Position numbers and translations under genes: made by a program
In this document: positions 19,577 to 29,115 of the stretch, piece by piece
Layout: each line of letters begins with the position of its first letter
How positions within the stretch are numbered: position 1 is the stretch's first letter
NCBI RefSeq assembly: GCF_026000295.1
Contig: NZ_AP026769.1
Coordinates: forward strand, 744,001 to 808,000
Length of the DNA stretch: 64,000 bases
DNA from: Helicobacter suis HS1
GTDB taxonomy: Bacteria > Campylobacterota > Campylobacteria > Campylobacterales > Helicobacteraceae
Direction of reading: 5' to 3'
Notes under the pieces: model-generated
The model's database searches: none
What the model was told of the DNA's origin: nothing
The model's input: the letters and a program-made list of their open reading frames with translations, nothing else

Positions 19577-20580
19577 TCCAATAAATCAGGTCCTAAAAGC
19601 TGGCTATGACAAAAAGTAAAGGATTTTAGAGGCATTTTAGTAGACTTAAGCGATCCTGCTAGGGTGCTGTTTTGGTGTATTAAAAGCATGTCTACATGTT
19701 TTTGCAAACTGACAAATAAGTCCCAACCTCCCTCAATGATGTTAAAACCCTGTTGTAATGGCAACTCCTCTACTTGGTGGCATATTTGTACTTGGCGTTT
19801 TTCTACCTGAAAAAGAGGAACAGTAGGATCAAAGGGCGTTGTGTCTCTTGTAAGAATAGCGACATTAGGGGGGCGTTTTGTATAAGCACTCAAGCGGCTA
19901 TCTAAAGTAGGGCGATCGCTGCGCACGCTTTGGCCTGAGATGATGAGGTAGTTAGCAATAGATCGCTGGGTATGGGTAAAAATTTGGCTTAATTCTTCTG
20001 AAATTTTGCCCTCAAAAGAGCCATTTAATCTTAGCGCAATTTTAAAAAGATTAAACACCCCCTTTTGTTCTAAACATTTAAAAGGATACAGTAAAGCCCT
20101 GCCCTCTTTTTCTAGTACGCCAGTAATAACCTCAATACCGGCCTCTTTTAAGCAAGCCAAACCACCCATAGCTTTTTTATGGGTTTCTAAACAGCTAATG
20201 ATCACTTTTTTAGGTTTGATCTGGGCTAAAAGGGCAGCGCAAGGAGGGGTTTTACCAAAATGATTACAGGGTTCTAAAGTAACTAAAAGGGTGCAGTCTT
20301 TAAATAGGTTATTGTGATGCTTGCTTAAAAATTGGTAGGTTTGTTCTCTATCCTTGCTATTAATTTCTTTTGGAAAGGGCGTGGGGCTTAGTTTATTGTA
20401 GGCATCTTTAAGGGCACGCACCTCAGCATGGGGGGTGTTAGCTTGGCTGTGATCTTGCAGGGCTAAAATATTATGGTGTTGATCTAAGATCATGCAAGCC
20501 ACGCTAGGATTTGGAAGAGCTAGAGTCTGGCTTTTATAGGCATGCTGAATACAGGCGCGCATTAAAATTTCAGTGAGCAT
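19546..20580 (-). CDS. ribD: Riboflavin biosynthesis deaminase/reductase RibD
   Basis: Bifunctional enzyme doing the second and third steps of riboflavin synthesis: deamination, then NADPH reduction of the pyrimidine intermediate. The N-terminal cytidine-deaminase fold shows NPSVACMI, the zinc ligands and Glu in TPHAEVRAL, and EPCNHFGKTPPC. The C-terminal reductase half has IALRLNGSFEG and SGQSVRSDRPTLDSR. 344 residues, usual length. The start ATG is one base from the gltS stop, and the end overlaps the methyltransferase by 31 bp. The C-terminal reductase tail is slightly short but the main motifs are present. Confidence 0.9.
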   Translation of the reverse strand: MLTEILMRACIQHAYKSQTLALPNPSVACMILDQHHNILALQDHSQANTPHAEVRALKDAYNKLSPTPFPKEINSKDREQTYQFLSKHHNNLFKDCTLLVTLEPCNHFGKTPPCAALLAQIKPKKVIISCLETHKKAMGGLACLKEAGIEVITGVLEKEGRALLYPFKCLEQKGVFNLFKIALRLNGSFEGKISEELSQIFTHTQRSIANYLIISGQSVRSDRPTLDSRLSAYTKRPPNVAILTRDTTPFDPTVPLFQVEKRQVQICHQVEELPLQQGFNIIEGGWDLFVSLQKHVDMLLIHQNSTLAGSLKSTKMPLKSFTFCHSQLLGPDLLEWFICDSTNH

Positions 20581-21821
20581 TAGTAGTGGAAGGGTAGGGC
20601 TAAAAATCCCTTGATCGCTAGAGCGTTGATCATATCTACAAAAAACGCCCCCACTAAAGGCACGACAATAAAGGCAACATGGCTAGGCCCATAGTGGTTG
20701 GTGATGGTTTGCATATTAACCATTGCCGTAGGGGTTGCACCTAGTCCAAAGCCACAATGTCCGGCACTTAGCACGGCTGCGTCGTAGTTTTTACCACACA
20801 CACGAAAAGTTACAAAGATACTATAAAGCACCATAAGCGCTACTTGGACAGTCAGAATAATAGCAATGGGCAAAGCAAGGTTGACTAACTCCATTAAATT
20901 AATGCTCATGAGGGCAAAGGCTAAAAATAAACTCAGGCTGACATTGCCAATCACGCTTACCTCGCGATCAAAAACTTGGTGGATTTTGCTATAAAAAAGA
21001 AAGTTTCTTAAAAGCACGCCTACAAACAGACACCAAACAAAAGTGGGCAAAGTGGGGAGGGTAAAACTCCCGATATGGGTGAATTTAGCGTATTTAGCAA
21101 TAAATGTACCTAGTAATAAAGAAAGACTGACTAAAGCCAAACTATTAATAAAGCTATTAGCGGTGATGAGTCTTTCTTGTTTGGGGGTTTCAAAGGCAAG
21201 TTTAGGGGCTAATTCGCGTTGTTGTTTCTCTTGGCTGGTGGGTTCTAAGCGGTATTTTTTAATCAGATAATGAGCTACAGGGCCACCAATAACCCCTCCA
21301 CTCACTAACCCAAAAGTGGCGCACACAATAGAAACCTCTAAACTTTCAGGGAAATTATAGGGGGGTTGAGAAAAAGTTGCAGACCACGCTACACTTGTGC
21401 CATGCCCGCCGGTTAGGGAAATAGAGCCACCTAGTAAACCCATGAGAGGGTTAACCCCAATCAGACTAGCCACTCCTATACCTACTAAATTTTGTATCAC
21501 CACAAAAACCCCCACCACGATTAAAAACACCCCTAGCATTTTGCCCCCCTTTTTTAAAGAGGCAAAATCTGCGCTTAAACCAATGGTGATAAAAAAGGTG
21601 AGCATGAGCGGGTCTTTAAGGCTAGAGTCTAAAACGAGTTTGAAATCATAGAAATGGTGTAACACCGTAATCACAAAAGCAACCAGTACCCCGCCTACCA
21701 CCGGTTCAGGAATATCATAATCTCTTAAGAATTTGACATGGCGGATAATCAAACGGCCAAGCAATAACACGCCCACCATACAAACCAAAGTCGCATAAAT
21801 ATCTAAGCTAATCATCATCAT
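20580..21821 (-). CDS. gltS: Sodium/glutamate symporter GltS
   Basis: Inner-membrane Na+-dependent glutamate carrier of the ESS family. The 413-residue protein is almost wholly hydrophobic, with about ten helices and the two family reentrant loops: SLTGGHGTSVAW near residue 135 and GHCGFGLGATPTAMVNM near 355. The start shows MMMISLDIYATL, so either of three Met codons may be used. First gene of the leftward gltS-ribD-trmN6-ccoI cluster, divergent from the carboxynorspermidine dehydrogenase gene. Confidence 0.92.
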   Translation of the reverse strand: MMMISLDIYATLVCMVGVLLLGRLIIRHVKFLRDYDIPEPVVGGVLVAFVITVLHHFYDFKLVLDSSLKDPLMLTFFITIGLSADFASLKKGGKMLGVFLIVVGVFVVIQNLVGIGVASLIGVNPLMGLLGGSISLTGGHGTSVAWSATFSQPPYNFPESLEVSIVCATFGLVSGGVIGGPVAHYLIKKYRLEPTSQEKQQRELAPKLAFETPKQERLITANSFINSLALVSLSLLLGTFIAKYAKFTHIGSFTLPTLPTFVWCLFVGVLLRNFLFYSKIHQVFDREVSVIGNVSLSLFLAFALMSINLMELVNLALPIAIILTVQVALMVLYSIFVTFRVCGKNYDAAVLSAGHCGFGLGATPTAMVNMQTITNHYGPSHVAFIVVPLVGAFFVDMINALAIKGFLALPFHY

Positions 21822-21861
21822 AAAGACTTTCTCATTTAATCAAAAGGTAATATAAATCTTG

Positions 21862-21867
21862 TATAAT
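21862..21867 (+). promoter_or_regulatory. -10 box of the carboxynorspermidine dehydrogenase gene
   Basis: TATAAT preceded by TTG, 36 bases upstream of the ATG at 21903. A ribosome binding site GAAGGGA lies directly before the start. Confidence 0.5.
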
Positions 21868-21902
21868 AGCATAGTTGTGAAGACCTAACTTGAAGGGATC
21901 AA

Positions 21903-23114
21903 ATGCTCACAGTTTTACAAATTGGAGCCGGGGGCGTGGGGAGTGTGGTAGCGCATAAATTGTGCCAAAACCGCGACTTGTTTGAAAGGGTGGTACTGGC
22001 TAGCCGCACTTTAAGCAAATGCCAAAGTATTGCTAATAGCATTAAGGCTAAAGGGTTAGGGGAGGTAATTTGTGAGCAAGTAGATGCGGATTGTATAGAG
22101 GCTGTGGTGGGCTTAATTGAAAAATACAAACCTAAAGTGGTGCTTAATATCGCCCTGCCCTATCAGGATTTAGCAATTATGCAGGCGTGTTTACTCACCA
22201 AAACCAATTATTTAGACACCGCTAATTATGAACACCCCGATTTAGCTAAGTTTGAGTATAAAGAACAATGGGCTTTTGATAAAGCCTATAAAGATGCACA
22301 GATTTTTGCTTTGCTAGGTAGCGGGTTTGATCCGGGTGTAACCAATGTTTTTTGTGCTTATGCCCAAAAACACCATTTTGATGAAATCTATAACATTGAT
22401 ATTTTAGATTGCAATGCCGGCACCCACCCCTATCCTTTTGCAACTAATTTTAACCCTGAAATTAATTTGCGCGAGGTGAGTGCCCCGGGGCGTTATTATG
22501 AAAATGGGGCATGGATTAAAACAAAACCTTTAGAAATTAAACAAACTTGGGCTTATCCTGAAATTGGCGAGCGCACTTCTTATTTACTCTACCATGAGGA
22601 ATTAGAATCTCTAGCCAAGTATATTCAGGGTTTAAAGCGCATTCGCTTTTTCATGACCTTTTCAGATGATTATCTTAACCATATGCGTTGTTTGGCTAAT
22701 GTGGGAATGTTAGGCATTCAGGCCGTAGATGTACCCCTAGCTGATGGCCAAATGGGTAAAATCGTGCCTATCCAAATACTCAAACAACTTTTACCCGATC
22801 CAGCTAGTTTAGCCGGCAAAGTGAGGGGTAAGACCAATATTGGTTGTTATATCCATGGCACTAAAAATAAGAAAGAAACGATGCTTTATATCTATAATGT
22901 TTGCGATCACCAAAAATGTTATGCAGAAGTGGGTAGCCAAGCTGTTAGCTACACAACAGGTGTACCCGCTGTGGTAGGGGCGATTTTAATTTGTAAAGGC
23001 ATTTGGGGTGGGGAAAATTCTAAAGGGGTGTTTAATTTAGAACAACTCAATCCCGATCCTTTTTTAGAAGAACTGGTTAAGCAAGGACTTAAATACGAAG
23101 TGATTGAACGGTAG
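21903..23114 (+). CDS. Carboxynorspermidine/carboxyspermidine dehydrogenase
   Basis: Member of the saccharopine dehydrogenase family. In epsilonproteobacteria such genes encode the NADPH-dependent reductive condensation of aspartate semialdehyde with a diamine, the alternative spermidine route. The 403-residue protein has a Rossmann loop VLQIGAGGVGSVVAH at residues 4-18, NIALPYQDLAIMQAC, LLGSGFDPGVTNVFCAY and DILDCNAGTHPYPFATNFN, typical of this subfamily. Normal length. GAAGGGA precedes the ATG. Saccharopine dehydrogenase proper is unlikely in a Helicobacter. A carboxynorspermidine decarboxylase partner is not in the window. Confidence 0.85.
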   Translation: MLTVLQIGAGGVGSVVAHKLCQNRDLFERVVLASRTLSKCQSIANSIKAKGLGEVICEQVDADCIEAVVGLIEKYKPKVVLNIALPYQDLAIMQACLLTKTNYLDTANYEHPDLAKFEYKEQWAFDKAYKDAQIFALLGSGFDPGVTNVFCAYAQKHHFDEIYNIDILDCNAGTHPYPFATNFNPEINLREVSAPGRYYENGAWIKTKPLEIKQTWAYPEIGERTSYLLYHEELESLAKYIQGLKRIRFFMTFSDDYLNHMRCLANVGMLGIQAVDVPLADGQMGKIVPIQILKQLLPDPASLAGKVRGKTNIGCYIHGTKNKKETMLYIYNVCDHQKCYAEVGSQAVSYTTGVPAVVGAILICKGIWGGENSKGVFNLEQLNPDPFLEELVKQGLKYEVIER

Positions 23115-23191
23115 ATCACACTAGATTTTTTTAGGCCTTAGTTAAGGCACACATTCTCTTTTTAGAATGGACTCTCATCTTTGGAGTTTCC

Positions 23192-24301
23192 ATGTACTCC
23201 TTCTTAATGCGCAAATGGGATTTTGCGCCTTCTTGTTTGGCTTTAAGCGTTGCCTCTGTTTATTACTTTGGTCTTTTGGGCACTTATTGGGCTGTTACGG
23301 GCGAATTTACCCGTTGGGGCGGGGCTTTACTACAAGCTTTGCATGTCAATACTGATCACTTAGGGTATTTTAAAATCATCGGTCTACATGGCAATTTCTT
23401 AGAACGCATAGATGGGGTGATGGTTTTAGGCATGTTTATTGGCATGTTCTGTGCGGCTAGTTTAAGCGGCTCTATTTGCTTAAGTTGGCCTAGAATCAAA
23501 GAGTTAGGGCGTGCCATTTCAGGGGGGATTTTAGCCGGACTAGGGGCGCGTTTAGGATTGGGTTGTAATTTAGCTAGTTTTTTAACCGGTATCCCCCAAT
23601 TTAGTTTGCATGCGTGGTTTTTCACTTTGGCTACTCTTCTTGGCATGTATCTTGCCTTCAAATGCTTTCCTACTCCCTGTTTTAGTCCGCCTAAAGGAAA
23701 ATCCATTCCGCTTAAAATAAGCCAACTCTTAGGCCTATTTGCTTTGGTAGGTTTTATGGGTCTGCTTTTATGTGGGTATTTTTCCTCTAAATTAACCTAT
23801 GCGTTGTTCTTTGGCTATGTCTTTGGCTTTATTGTCTCAAAGGGACAGATTTGTTTTACGGCTGCCTTTGCGCGCCTCTTTACTCAGGGTCAAGGTTTAG
23901 AGGCTAGCGCGTTAGTTTGGGCTATGTTAGTGGGGAGTATCGGAGTGATGACTTATATCCGATTGGGAGTTATGCCTAAAATTATGTGGGCTAGTCCGGG
24001 TATTGTGATAGGGGGGTTACTCTTTGGATTTGGGATTGTCATAGCTGGGGGGTGTGAATGTGGTTGGATGTATCGTACCATGCAAGGGGAGGGGCGCGCG
24101 CTTTTTATAGGGCTGGGTAATATTGTGGGGGCTAGTTTAGTGGCCTTAAGCTGGGATTTTTACGCACCACTTTTTACTAGCTTTCCTAAAATTAATTTAT
24201 TAGACATGGGCAATTTAGGGTTAATACTCCAAGTAATTTTACTCTTTGTGCTATATTTTATAATCCAAGAAGTAGCTAAGAGAGTGAGGGGTTGTATTTA
24301 A
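23192..24301 (+). CDS. YeeE/YedE-family sulfur (thiosulfate/selenium) transporter
   Basis: Polytopic inner-membrane protein of 369 residues with about ten hydrophobic helices. The two halves each carry the family's conserved small/Cys motif: LGARLGLGCNLASFLTGIP near residue 132, and VIAGGCECGWMYRTM near residue 290. YeeE/YedE proteins import thiosulfate or related sulfur compounds; the substrate here is inferred. A GGAG ribosome binding site precedes the ATG at 23192. The end GCI is followed by IS debris. It is a stand-alone gene on the plus strand. Confidence 0.82.
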   Translation: MYSFLMRKWDFAPSCLALSVASVYYFGLLGTYWAVTGEFTRWGGALLQALHVNTDHLGYFKIIGLHGNFLERIDGVMVLGMFIGMFCAASLSGSICLSWPRIKELGRAISGGILAGLGARLGLGCNLASFLTGIPQFSLHAWFFTLATLLGMYLAFKCFPTPCFSPPKGKSIPLKISQLLGLFALVGFMGLLLCGYFSSKLTYALFFGYVFGFIVSKGQICFTAAFARLFTQGQGLEASALVWAMLVGSIGVMTYIRLGVMPKIMWASPGIVIGGLLFGFGIVIAGGCECGWMYRTMQGEGRALFIGLGNIVGASLVALSWDFYAPLFTSFPKINLLDMGNLGLILQVILLFVLYFIIQEVAKRVRGCI

Positions 24302-24454
24302 AAACGCTTTAAAGTGGCTTAGTAAGCAGATACAAAACGCGGAGTTATGCCTGTTGTGGGGAATGAAGTCTAAAAGCTAAGGATATTTAGGTTTGTTTAA
24401 AGACATTTAGGTCTTACCACCCGCGCCATAAGCCCCTAGCTTTAACCAAGTAGA

Positions 24455-24739
24455 TTAAGGCGCATGCTCTTTGAGCATATTGGAGCATATTGGGATACAA
24501 CCTCTTTCTAGGCTTTTGATAATCACAGCCTTTTCTGTATTATTCAAAATTTCTACCTCTAAAGCCTTTTTAGCGATTGTTTCTTTGCACTCTGTTAGCA
24601 CAGAAGGTAAATGTTTTAAACTCTCTTGTTTTAAGTCATCCTTTAGCTCTTGGGTGCTACCGCTAAGCTTTTGAGTTAGATCACCTTTAAAGCTTTCTAA
24701 TTGTTCTTTGACCACTTGGGCTAAACTTTCTTTAGTCAA
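24455..24739 (-). pseudogene. Unknown protein fragment inside IS debris
   Basis: An open frame of 94 codons with no recognisable family. It is Lys/Glu/Leu rich, probably helical (LAQVVKEQLESFKGDLTQKL). The start is a TTG without a ribosome binding site, and the frame is open further upstream to about 24795 (RLEAKVIQDG), so the true N-terminus is missing. Its last residues (LKEHAP) are coded by the IS left end. Best read as a piece of a host or phage gene trapped by IS insertion. Confidence 0.35.
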
Positions 24740-24804
24740 GCCATCTTGTATTACTTTAGCCTCAAGTCTAGCCTCTTGGCTTATACTGAGTTAGTAATTC
24801 TTGG

Positions 24805-25087
24805 ATTTTTATTTTTCTCACAATTTTGCCTTTAATCCGTGCTTGCTCTAAATTTCTCTCTAAAAAGCAAAGAGGTAGCCACAGACGCTTTAAAGCTAAG
24901 ATTAAACTAGCTAAGCTACACAGAAAAATTAAGTTTTTAAGAACGGACTTTTTCTATAAACTCGCTAACCATTTAGCTAAACAATACACCCATGTTTTCA
25001 TTGAGGATTTGGACATGAAAGCTATGTGTAAGCTGTGGGGTAGAAAGATTAGCGATCTGGCTTTAGCGAGTTTGTAGCTATCCTACT
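24805..25087 (+). pseudogene. tnpB fragment
   Basis: Covers the middle of the same TnpB family as the complete copies: LPLIRACSKFLSKK, the RuvC Glu in VFIEDLDMKAMCKLWGRKI. The frame is then lost by one deleted base within the segment that should read FGEFVAIL, and the sequence ends against the restriction-enzyme fragment. Both ends and two of the three catalytic residues are missing. Confidence 0.8.
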
Positions 25088-25722
25088 CCGGGGTTAATCA
25101 TTGCCTCCATAATCTTTAAGCTTGTATAAGTTTTGCCCGTACCGCAAGCCATGATCATTTGACCCCTATCGTGTTCTTTAAAATAGGCTAGAGCTTTTGA
25201 TATGGCTTCCTCTTGGTGTGGCTTTGGGGATTTTTCTGTGATTGAAATTTCTTTGCGCTCAGCTAACTTAGCCCAATCAATATTGGCGGCTAAAAAGTCA
25301 TCTTGAGAAATGATGCGGATAGGTAAGCTATTATTATCTGTGATAGTATCAAAATGTTTTTTAGTCTTTTCATTCTTCACCCCATTAAGGGCAATAAAAA
25401 CCCCCTCTGAGAATTTTATCCCATTGCTTAAACCGCTTTGCAAAAGAGCTGTAAACCTCTTTGCTTCTAACAAATCCACTTGATTTTTATAGTATTTGCA
25501 CTGTACAGCAACAAAAGAATTATCCTTTTTAGTGATCACAAGATCGATGCCGTGATCTGAACCATCTTTGTATGAGAAATCACCCCATAAATCCACTTTT
25601 TCAAAAGCATTTTCTGTATCTGTTTTCTCCAACATGTGCTTAGAGAGCACCTCAAAAAAAGAACCTCTAATTTGTGGTGATTTATCCTGAATAAAGCTTT
25701 CTTGAAATTCTTCAAAGGTCAT
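25078..25722 (-). pseudogene. N-terminal fragment of a restriction helicase (Mrr-like nuclease plus DEAD)
   Basis: Begins at a Met (MTFEEFQESFIQDKS) and carries a PD-(D/E)XK nuclease: DHGIDLVITKKDNSFVAVQ, with QCKYYK as the catalytic core. A helicase start follows: HQEEAISKALAYF and Walker A MACGTGKTYTSLK. This order is that of large type I/ISP-like restriction enzymes, which run beyond 1000 residues; here it stops after 215 at the junction with the tnpB scrap. The upstream part of the open frame (25723-25800) is not native: it contains a 47-bp copy of trpB. Confidence 0.75.
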
Positions 25723-25727
25723 GCACA

Positions 25728-25774
25728 AATAAATAATGGCTAGTGGTATAAGAACTAGCCCAATCTCTAAGAGC
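25728..25774 (+). repeat. 47-bp copy of an internal trpB segment
   Basis: Identical to 28562-28608 inside trpB, same orientation, 2834 bp apart. It sits between the restriction-helicase fragment and the end of the U32 peptidase gene. Confidence 0.85.
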
Positions 25775-25806
25775 CTGTGTTCTTTATTGCTTAACTGCAC
25801 ACTTGG

Positions 25807-27078
25807 CTAAGCTAATTTTGTGCGTAAAAATGTGCGGGAGGGGAGTTTGATAGGGAGTTTTACAGGGTTTGTATTACCGCTATGAATTGCCTCTAATTCT
25901 GTGCCATTTTCTAAAAGAATGGTGTGCAATAGCACTTGCCACTCCATGTTGGCCTGCACGATCTTACCAATTTCATTAGCCATAGGTTTTATAGACACGC
26001 CAAAGGGCAAAACCAATTCATAGGGTTGGTTGGGTTTAGTGGTGAATTTACATAAAAAATACAAGCCATTATCTAACACTTCACCATTGACCTGAAAATC
26101 GCCCTCACTGATAGCGGTTTTAAAGTTTTGGGTGTCTAACTTCTCATAGGGTCGTTTGATCAGATACCCCTCACTAAACCCTCTATTTTTAAGCGTGGCT
26201 AGTTCGGCTTGATAGAGGGCTGGGCGGTATTGGTTATTATAGTAATCCTCAATAGCGGTGCGGTAGGTTTTAGTTGTAATGGCTGTATAGTAGCTAGATT
26301 TAGTACGCCCCTCAATTTTAAGCGCGCTAATAGCCTTAGAGTCTAGGATAGTTGCGATATGATTAGCTAGATTGAGATCTTTAGCATTTAAAATATGCGT
26401 CCCTATTTCCTCTTCTTCCTCTAGGCGCATCATCACGCTTGTATCTGGGTTTTTAATATAAACCTCATAATCAAACCGACAATCATTCGCACAACTCCCC
26501 CGATTAGGCACGCGTCCATGCTGGAGTGCTGAAATTAAACAGCGCCCTGAAAAAGCAAAGCACATACTCCCATGTACAAAAACCTCTAATTCTAAATCCG
26601 GTAATGCCTCTTTAATCTGTATTGCATCGCTTAAACTCATTTCTCTAGCCGCTACAATGCGCTTAACCCCCATTTCATAAAAGGCGCGCGCATCTAAAAC
26701 ATTCATGACATTAGCTTGAGTAGAAAGGTGGATAGGAATATGGGGGGTGATTTTTTGGGCAAGTTTAAGAACGCCAATAGTAGCAATGATAAGCGCATCT
26801 ACTTGACAAGCGGCTAACTTTTTAAGGTGTTCTTCTAAAAGCTTAATTTGGGAGTTAAAAGGAAAAGCATTTAAAGTAGCGTAGAATTTTTTACCCCTTG
26901 CATGGGTATAATCCACCCCCTCTTTAAAACTCTCTAGATCAAATTCTTTAGCCGCGCGGTTACGCAACGAAAACTGCCCCAAACCGGCATAAACCGCATC
27001 TGCGCCATAATCAAGAGCAATTTTAAGCTTAGCAAGATTGCCAGCAGGAGCAAGCAACTCTACAGGTGAAATAGGCAT
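25807..27078 (-). CDS. Peptidase U32 family protein (TrhP/PrtC-like)
   Basis: Member of peptidase family U32. E. coli relatives (TrhP/YegQ) take part in 5-hydroxyuridine formation at tRNA position 34; older annotations call it collagenase PrtC. The 423-residue protein shows ELLAPAGNLAKLKIALDYGA at the start, the U32 signature EVFVHGSMCFAFSGRCLIS near residue 165 and the Cys cluster GSCANDCRF near 192. A C-terminal beta domain follows. Normal length. It lies 9 bp downstream of cheZ, as the homologues do in H. pylori. Confidence 0.85.
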   Translation of the reverse strand: MPISPVELLAPAGNLAKLKIALDYGADAVYAGLGQFSLRNRAAKEFDLESFKEGVDYTHARGKKFYATLNAFPFNSQIKLLEEHLKKLAACQVDALIIATIGVLKLAQKITPHIPIHLSTQANVMNVLDARAFYEMGVKRIVAAREMSLSDAIQIKEALPDLELEVFVHGSMCFAFSGRCLISALQHGRVPNRGSCANDCRFDYEVYIKNPDTSVMMRLEEEEEIGTHILNAKDLNLANHIATILDSKAISALKIEGRTKSSYYTAITTKTYRTAIEDYYNNQYRPALYQAELATLKNRGFSEGYLIKRPYEKLDTQNFKTAISEGDFQVNGEVLDNGLYFLCKFTTKPNQPYELVLPFGVSIKPMANEIGKIVQANMEWQVLLHTILLENGTELEAIHSGNTNPVKLPIKLPSRTFLRTKLA

Positions 27079-27087
27079 AAAAGATAG

Positions 27088-27843
27088 TTATTTTTTCCCA
27101 AAAGCAGCGATGAGCGCTTCAATATCGCTTTCACTCGCTACACTTTCATTATCATCGCCAACAATATAAGAGGCAGAGCTAACCCGTTTAGAATCCTCAA
27201 TATTGCCCTCAAATAAAGAATTCATATACTGGGTGAGCGCGCGCATGACATTAATAACCCGCTCGATCTTTTGGCGGTGAATATCTTGATACTGCATAAT
27301 ATCCATAGCCTGCATAGAAGAATCCAAACACCCTTCAGCTTTTTCTTGGATAGAATCGATACTTTGTAAAATTTCATGGGTTTCATTCAAAGAGGTTTGA
27401 AAAGTCTGGATAAGGGGGAAAGCTTCGGCTAGGATTTCAAAGATTTCTAGGTGTTTTTGCAAGGGTGTTTTGATCTTTTTAAGGGTTTTTAAAATGCCCT
27501 CAGAACTCATGTTGACATAATCTAGTTGATCAAAAACTTGGGTAGCTTTAACTTCAGAGTCTTTTGTTACATCATCAAGCTGGTGTACTACTTTATGTTC
27601 TTCAGTAGGGGGGGGAGGTGGCCACTCCTCAGAATCAATCTTGCCATATCTCTCTGCGTACTTTTTATCCACTTTCATATAGCCGGTTTCTGTAGCGGTT
27701 TCTTTTTTACTCTCCGCCCCAGTAAGAGTGTGCTCTTCCTCTTTTTGTTTTGCCTCATCAGAGGAATTTATTTCTCGATCTAGAGGTTCTACTATCTCTA
27801 AACCGCCTCCATTAATCAAGGCATCCAATTCTTCCTGGGTCAT
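27088..27843 (-). CDS. cheZ: Chemotaxis phosphatase CheZ
   Basis: Dephosphorylates CheY-P in the chemotaxis pathway; the diverged epsilonproteobacterial form. The 251-residue protein has a low-complexity N-terminal third with PPPPP near residue 76, then a long helical hairpin. The phosphatase motif lies in DIMQYQDIHRQKIERVINVM (catalytic Asp and Gln) near residue 188. A C-terminal CheY-binding peptide reads DIEALIAAFGKK. The extreme N-terminus (MTQEELDALINGG) resembles the flagellar-switch type peptide seen in CheZ and FliM/FliN proteins of this group. Next to the U32 gene, as in H. pylori. Confidence 0.88.
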   Translation of the reverse strand: MTQEELDALINGGGLEIVEPLDREINSSDEAKQKEEEHTLTGAESKKETATETGYMKVDKKYAERYGKIDSEEWPPPPPTEEHKVVHQLDDVTKDSEVKATQVFDQLDYVNMSSEGILKTLKKIKTPLQKHLEIFEILAEAFPLIQTFQTSLNETHEILQSIDSIQEKAEGCLDSSMQAMDIMQYQDIHRQKIERVINVMRALTQYMNSLFEGNIEDSKRVSSASYIVGDDNESVASESDIEALIAAFGKK

Positions 27844-27939
27844 CTATCCTCCTTAGATAATCTGGCGATTATAGTTTATCTTACTTATATAAATGCTTTA
27901 ATAGCACACTCAAGCTTGTTCTATATACTCTTAAGATTA

Positions 27940-29115
27940 TCATTTTGAGGCTTTTAATGCTTTTTGCACACTCACTAAATCCTTATCGCCCCTTCCACTT
28001 AAATTAACCACCATGAGTGTCTCTTGTGTACAATTTTGCGCCATCTTCAAAGCATAAGCTAAAGCATGGGCGCTTTCAAGCGCAGGGATAATCCCCTCAG
28101 TTTTGCAAAGCTTTACAAAGGCTTTTAAGGCCTCTTGATCGCTAATAGCGACATAGCGCGCGCGCCCTGTTGTTTTTAAATAGCTGTGCTCAGGACCCAC
28201 TCCCGGATAATCTAATCCAGCAGAAAGGCTATGGCTCTCACAAATCTGTCCCTGACTATCTTGTAATATATAAGTTTTACTGCCATGTAAAATCCCTACA
28301 CTTCCCTTACACAACACCGCCCCGTGTTTATTAGTCTCTAAACCTAACCCTGCTGGTTCTACGCCAATTAACTCCACCTCTTTATCTTCTAAAAAGCCAG
28401 AAAAGATCCCCATAGCATTAGATCCCCCTCCCACACAAGCAATCACACAATCAGGTAATCGCCCCTCTTTTTCTAAAATCTGGGCTCTGCTCTCTATGCC
28501 TATCACGCGTTGGAAGTGCTTAACCATTTGCGGGTAAGGGTGGGGACCAGCCACCGTGCCTAATAAATAATGGCTAGTGGTATAAGAACTAGCCCAATCT
28601 CTAAGAGCTTCATTGATCGCATCTTTTAAACTAGCCGATCCACTTTTTACGCTAATCACCTCAGCCCCCATTAAACGCATGCGAAAAACATTAGGCTCTT
28701 GTCTTTGAATATCTTTTTCTCCCATGTAAATCACGCATTCTAACCCTAAAAGCGCGCAGGCAATAGCACTTGCCACTCCATGTTGGCCTGCACCCGTTTC
28801 AGCAATAATGCGTTTTTTACCCATTTTTTTAGCTAAAAGCGCTTGGCCAATGGCTTGGTTAGTTTTATGCGCCCCCCCATGGATTAAATCTTCGCGTTTT
28901 AGATAAAGTTTGACTTTGGGATTTTGCACCACATTTTGCACCAAAGTTAAAGGGCTAGGGCGGCCTACAAAATCTTTTAATAACCGGCTAAACTCGGCTT
29001 GAAAATCTACATCATGCAAACATGCTCTAAAGGCCTCTTGGAGTTGCTCTAAAGCAGGCACTAAAACTTCAGGGACAAAGCATCCTCCAAATTCTCCAAA
29101 ATAACGATCCATCAA
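27940..29115 (-). CDS. trpB: Tryptophan synthase beta chain TrpB
   Basis: Condenses indole with serine to tryptophan using PLP. The 391-residue protein shows [15 protein letters not shown], the PLP lysine in [15 protein letters not shown] near residue 83, [10 protein letters not shown], and the phosphate loop [12 protein letters not shown] near 228. It overlaps trpCF by 4 bp and is the last gene of a trpD-trpCF-trpB unit. No trpA follows: the next gene to the left is cheZ, so the alpha subunit must be elsewhere or absent. A 47-bp internal piece is duplicated at 25728-25774. Confidence 0.93.
   Translation of the reverse strand: MMDRYFGEFGGCFVPEVLVPALEQLQEAFRACLHDVDFQAEFSRLLKDFVGRPSPLTLVQNVVQNPKVKLYLKREDLIHGGAHKTNQAIGQALLAKKMGKKRIIAETGAGQHGVASAIACALLGLECVIYMGEKDIQRQEPNVFRMRLMGAEVISVKSGSASLKDAINEALRDWASSYTTSHYLLGTVAGPHPYPQMVKHFQRVIGIESRAQILEKEGRLPDCVIACVGGGSNAMGIFSGFLEDKEVELIGVEPAGLGLETNKHGAVLCKGSVGILHGSKTYILQDSQGQICESHSLSAGLDYPGVGPEHSYLKTTGRARYVAISDQEALKAFVKLCKTEGIIPALESAHALAYALKMAQNCTQETLMVVNLSGRGDKDLVSVQKALKASK

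Larger units (their letters stand above)
24418..25090 (+). mobile_element. Decayed ISHp608-like element (copy 4)
   Basis: The left end CACCCGCGCCATAAGCCCC with the CCCCTAGCTTTA palindrome half and AAGGCGCATGCTCTTT matches the left ends of the other copies. It follows a TTAC target (24414-24417). The tnpB scrap at 24805-25087 belongs to the same family and strand. Between them (24480-24800) lies unrelated sequence, including the 94-codon frame on the other strand, and the right end is missing. Confidence 0.65.

Noticed and set aside
23133-23160. GCCTTAGTTAAGGC palindrome after the carboxynorspermidine gene as terminator
   Set aside because: The T-run lies before the stem on the plus strand, not after it, and the arms leave no loop.
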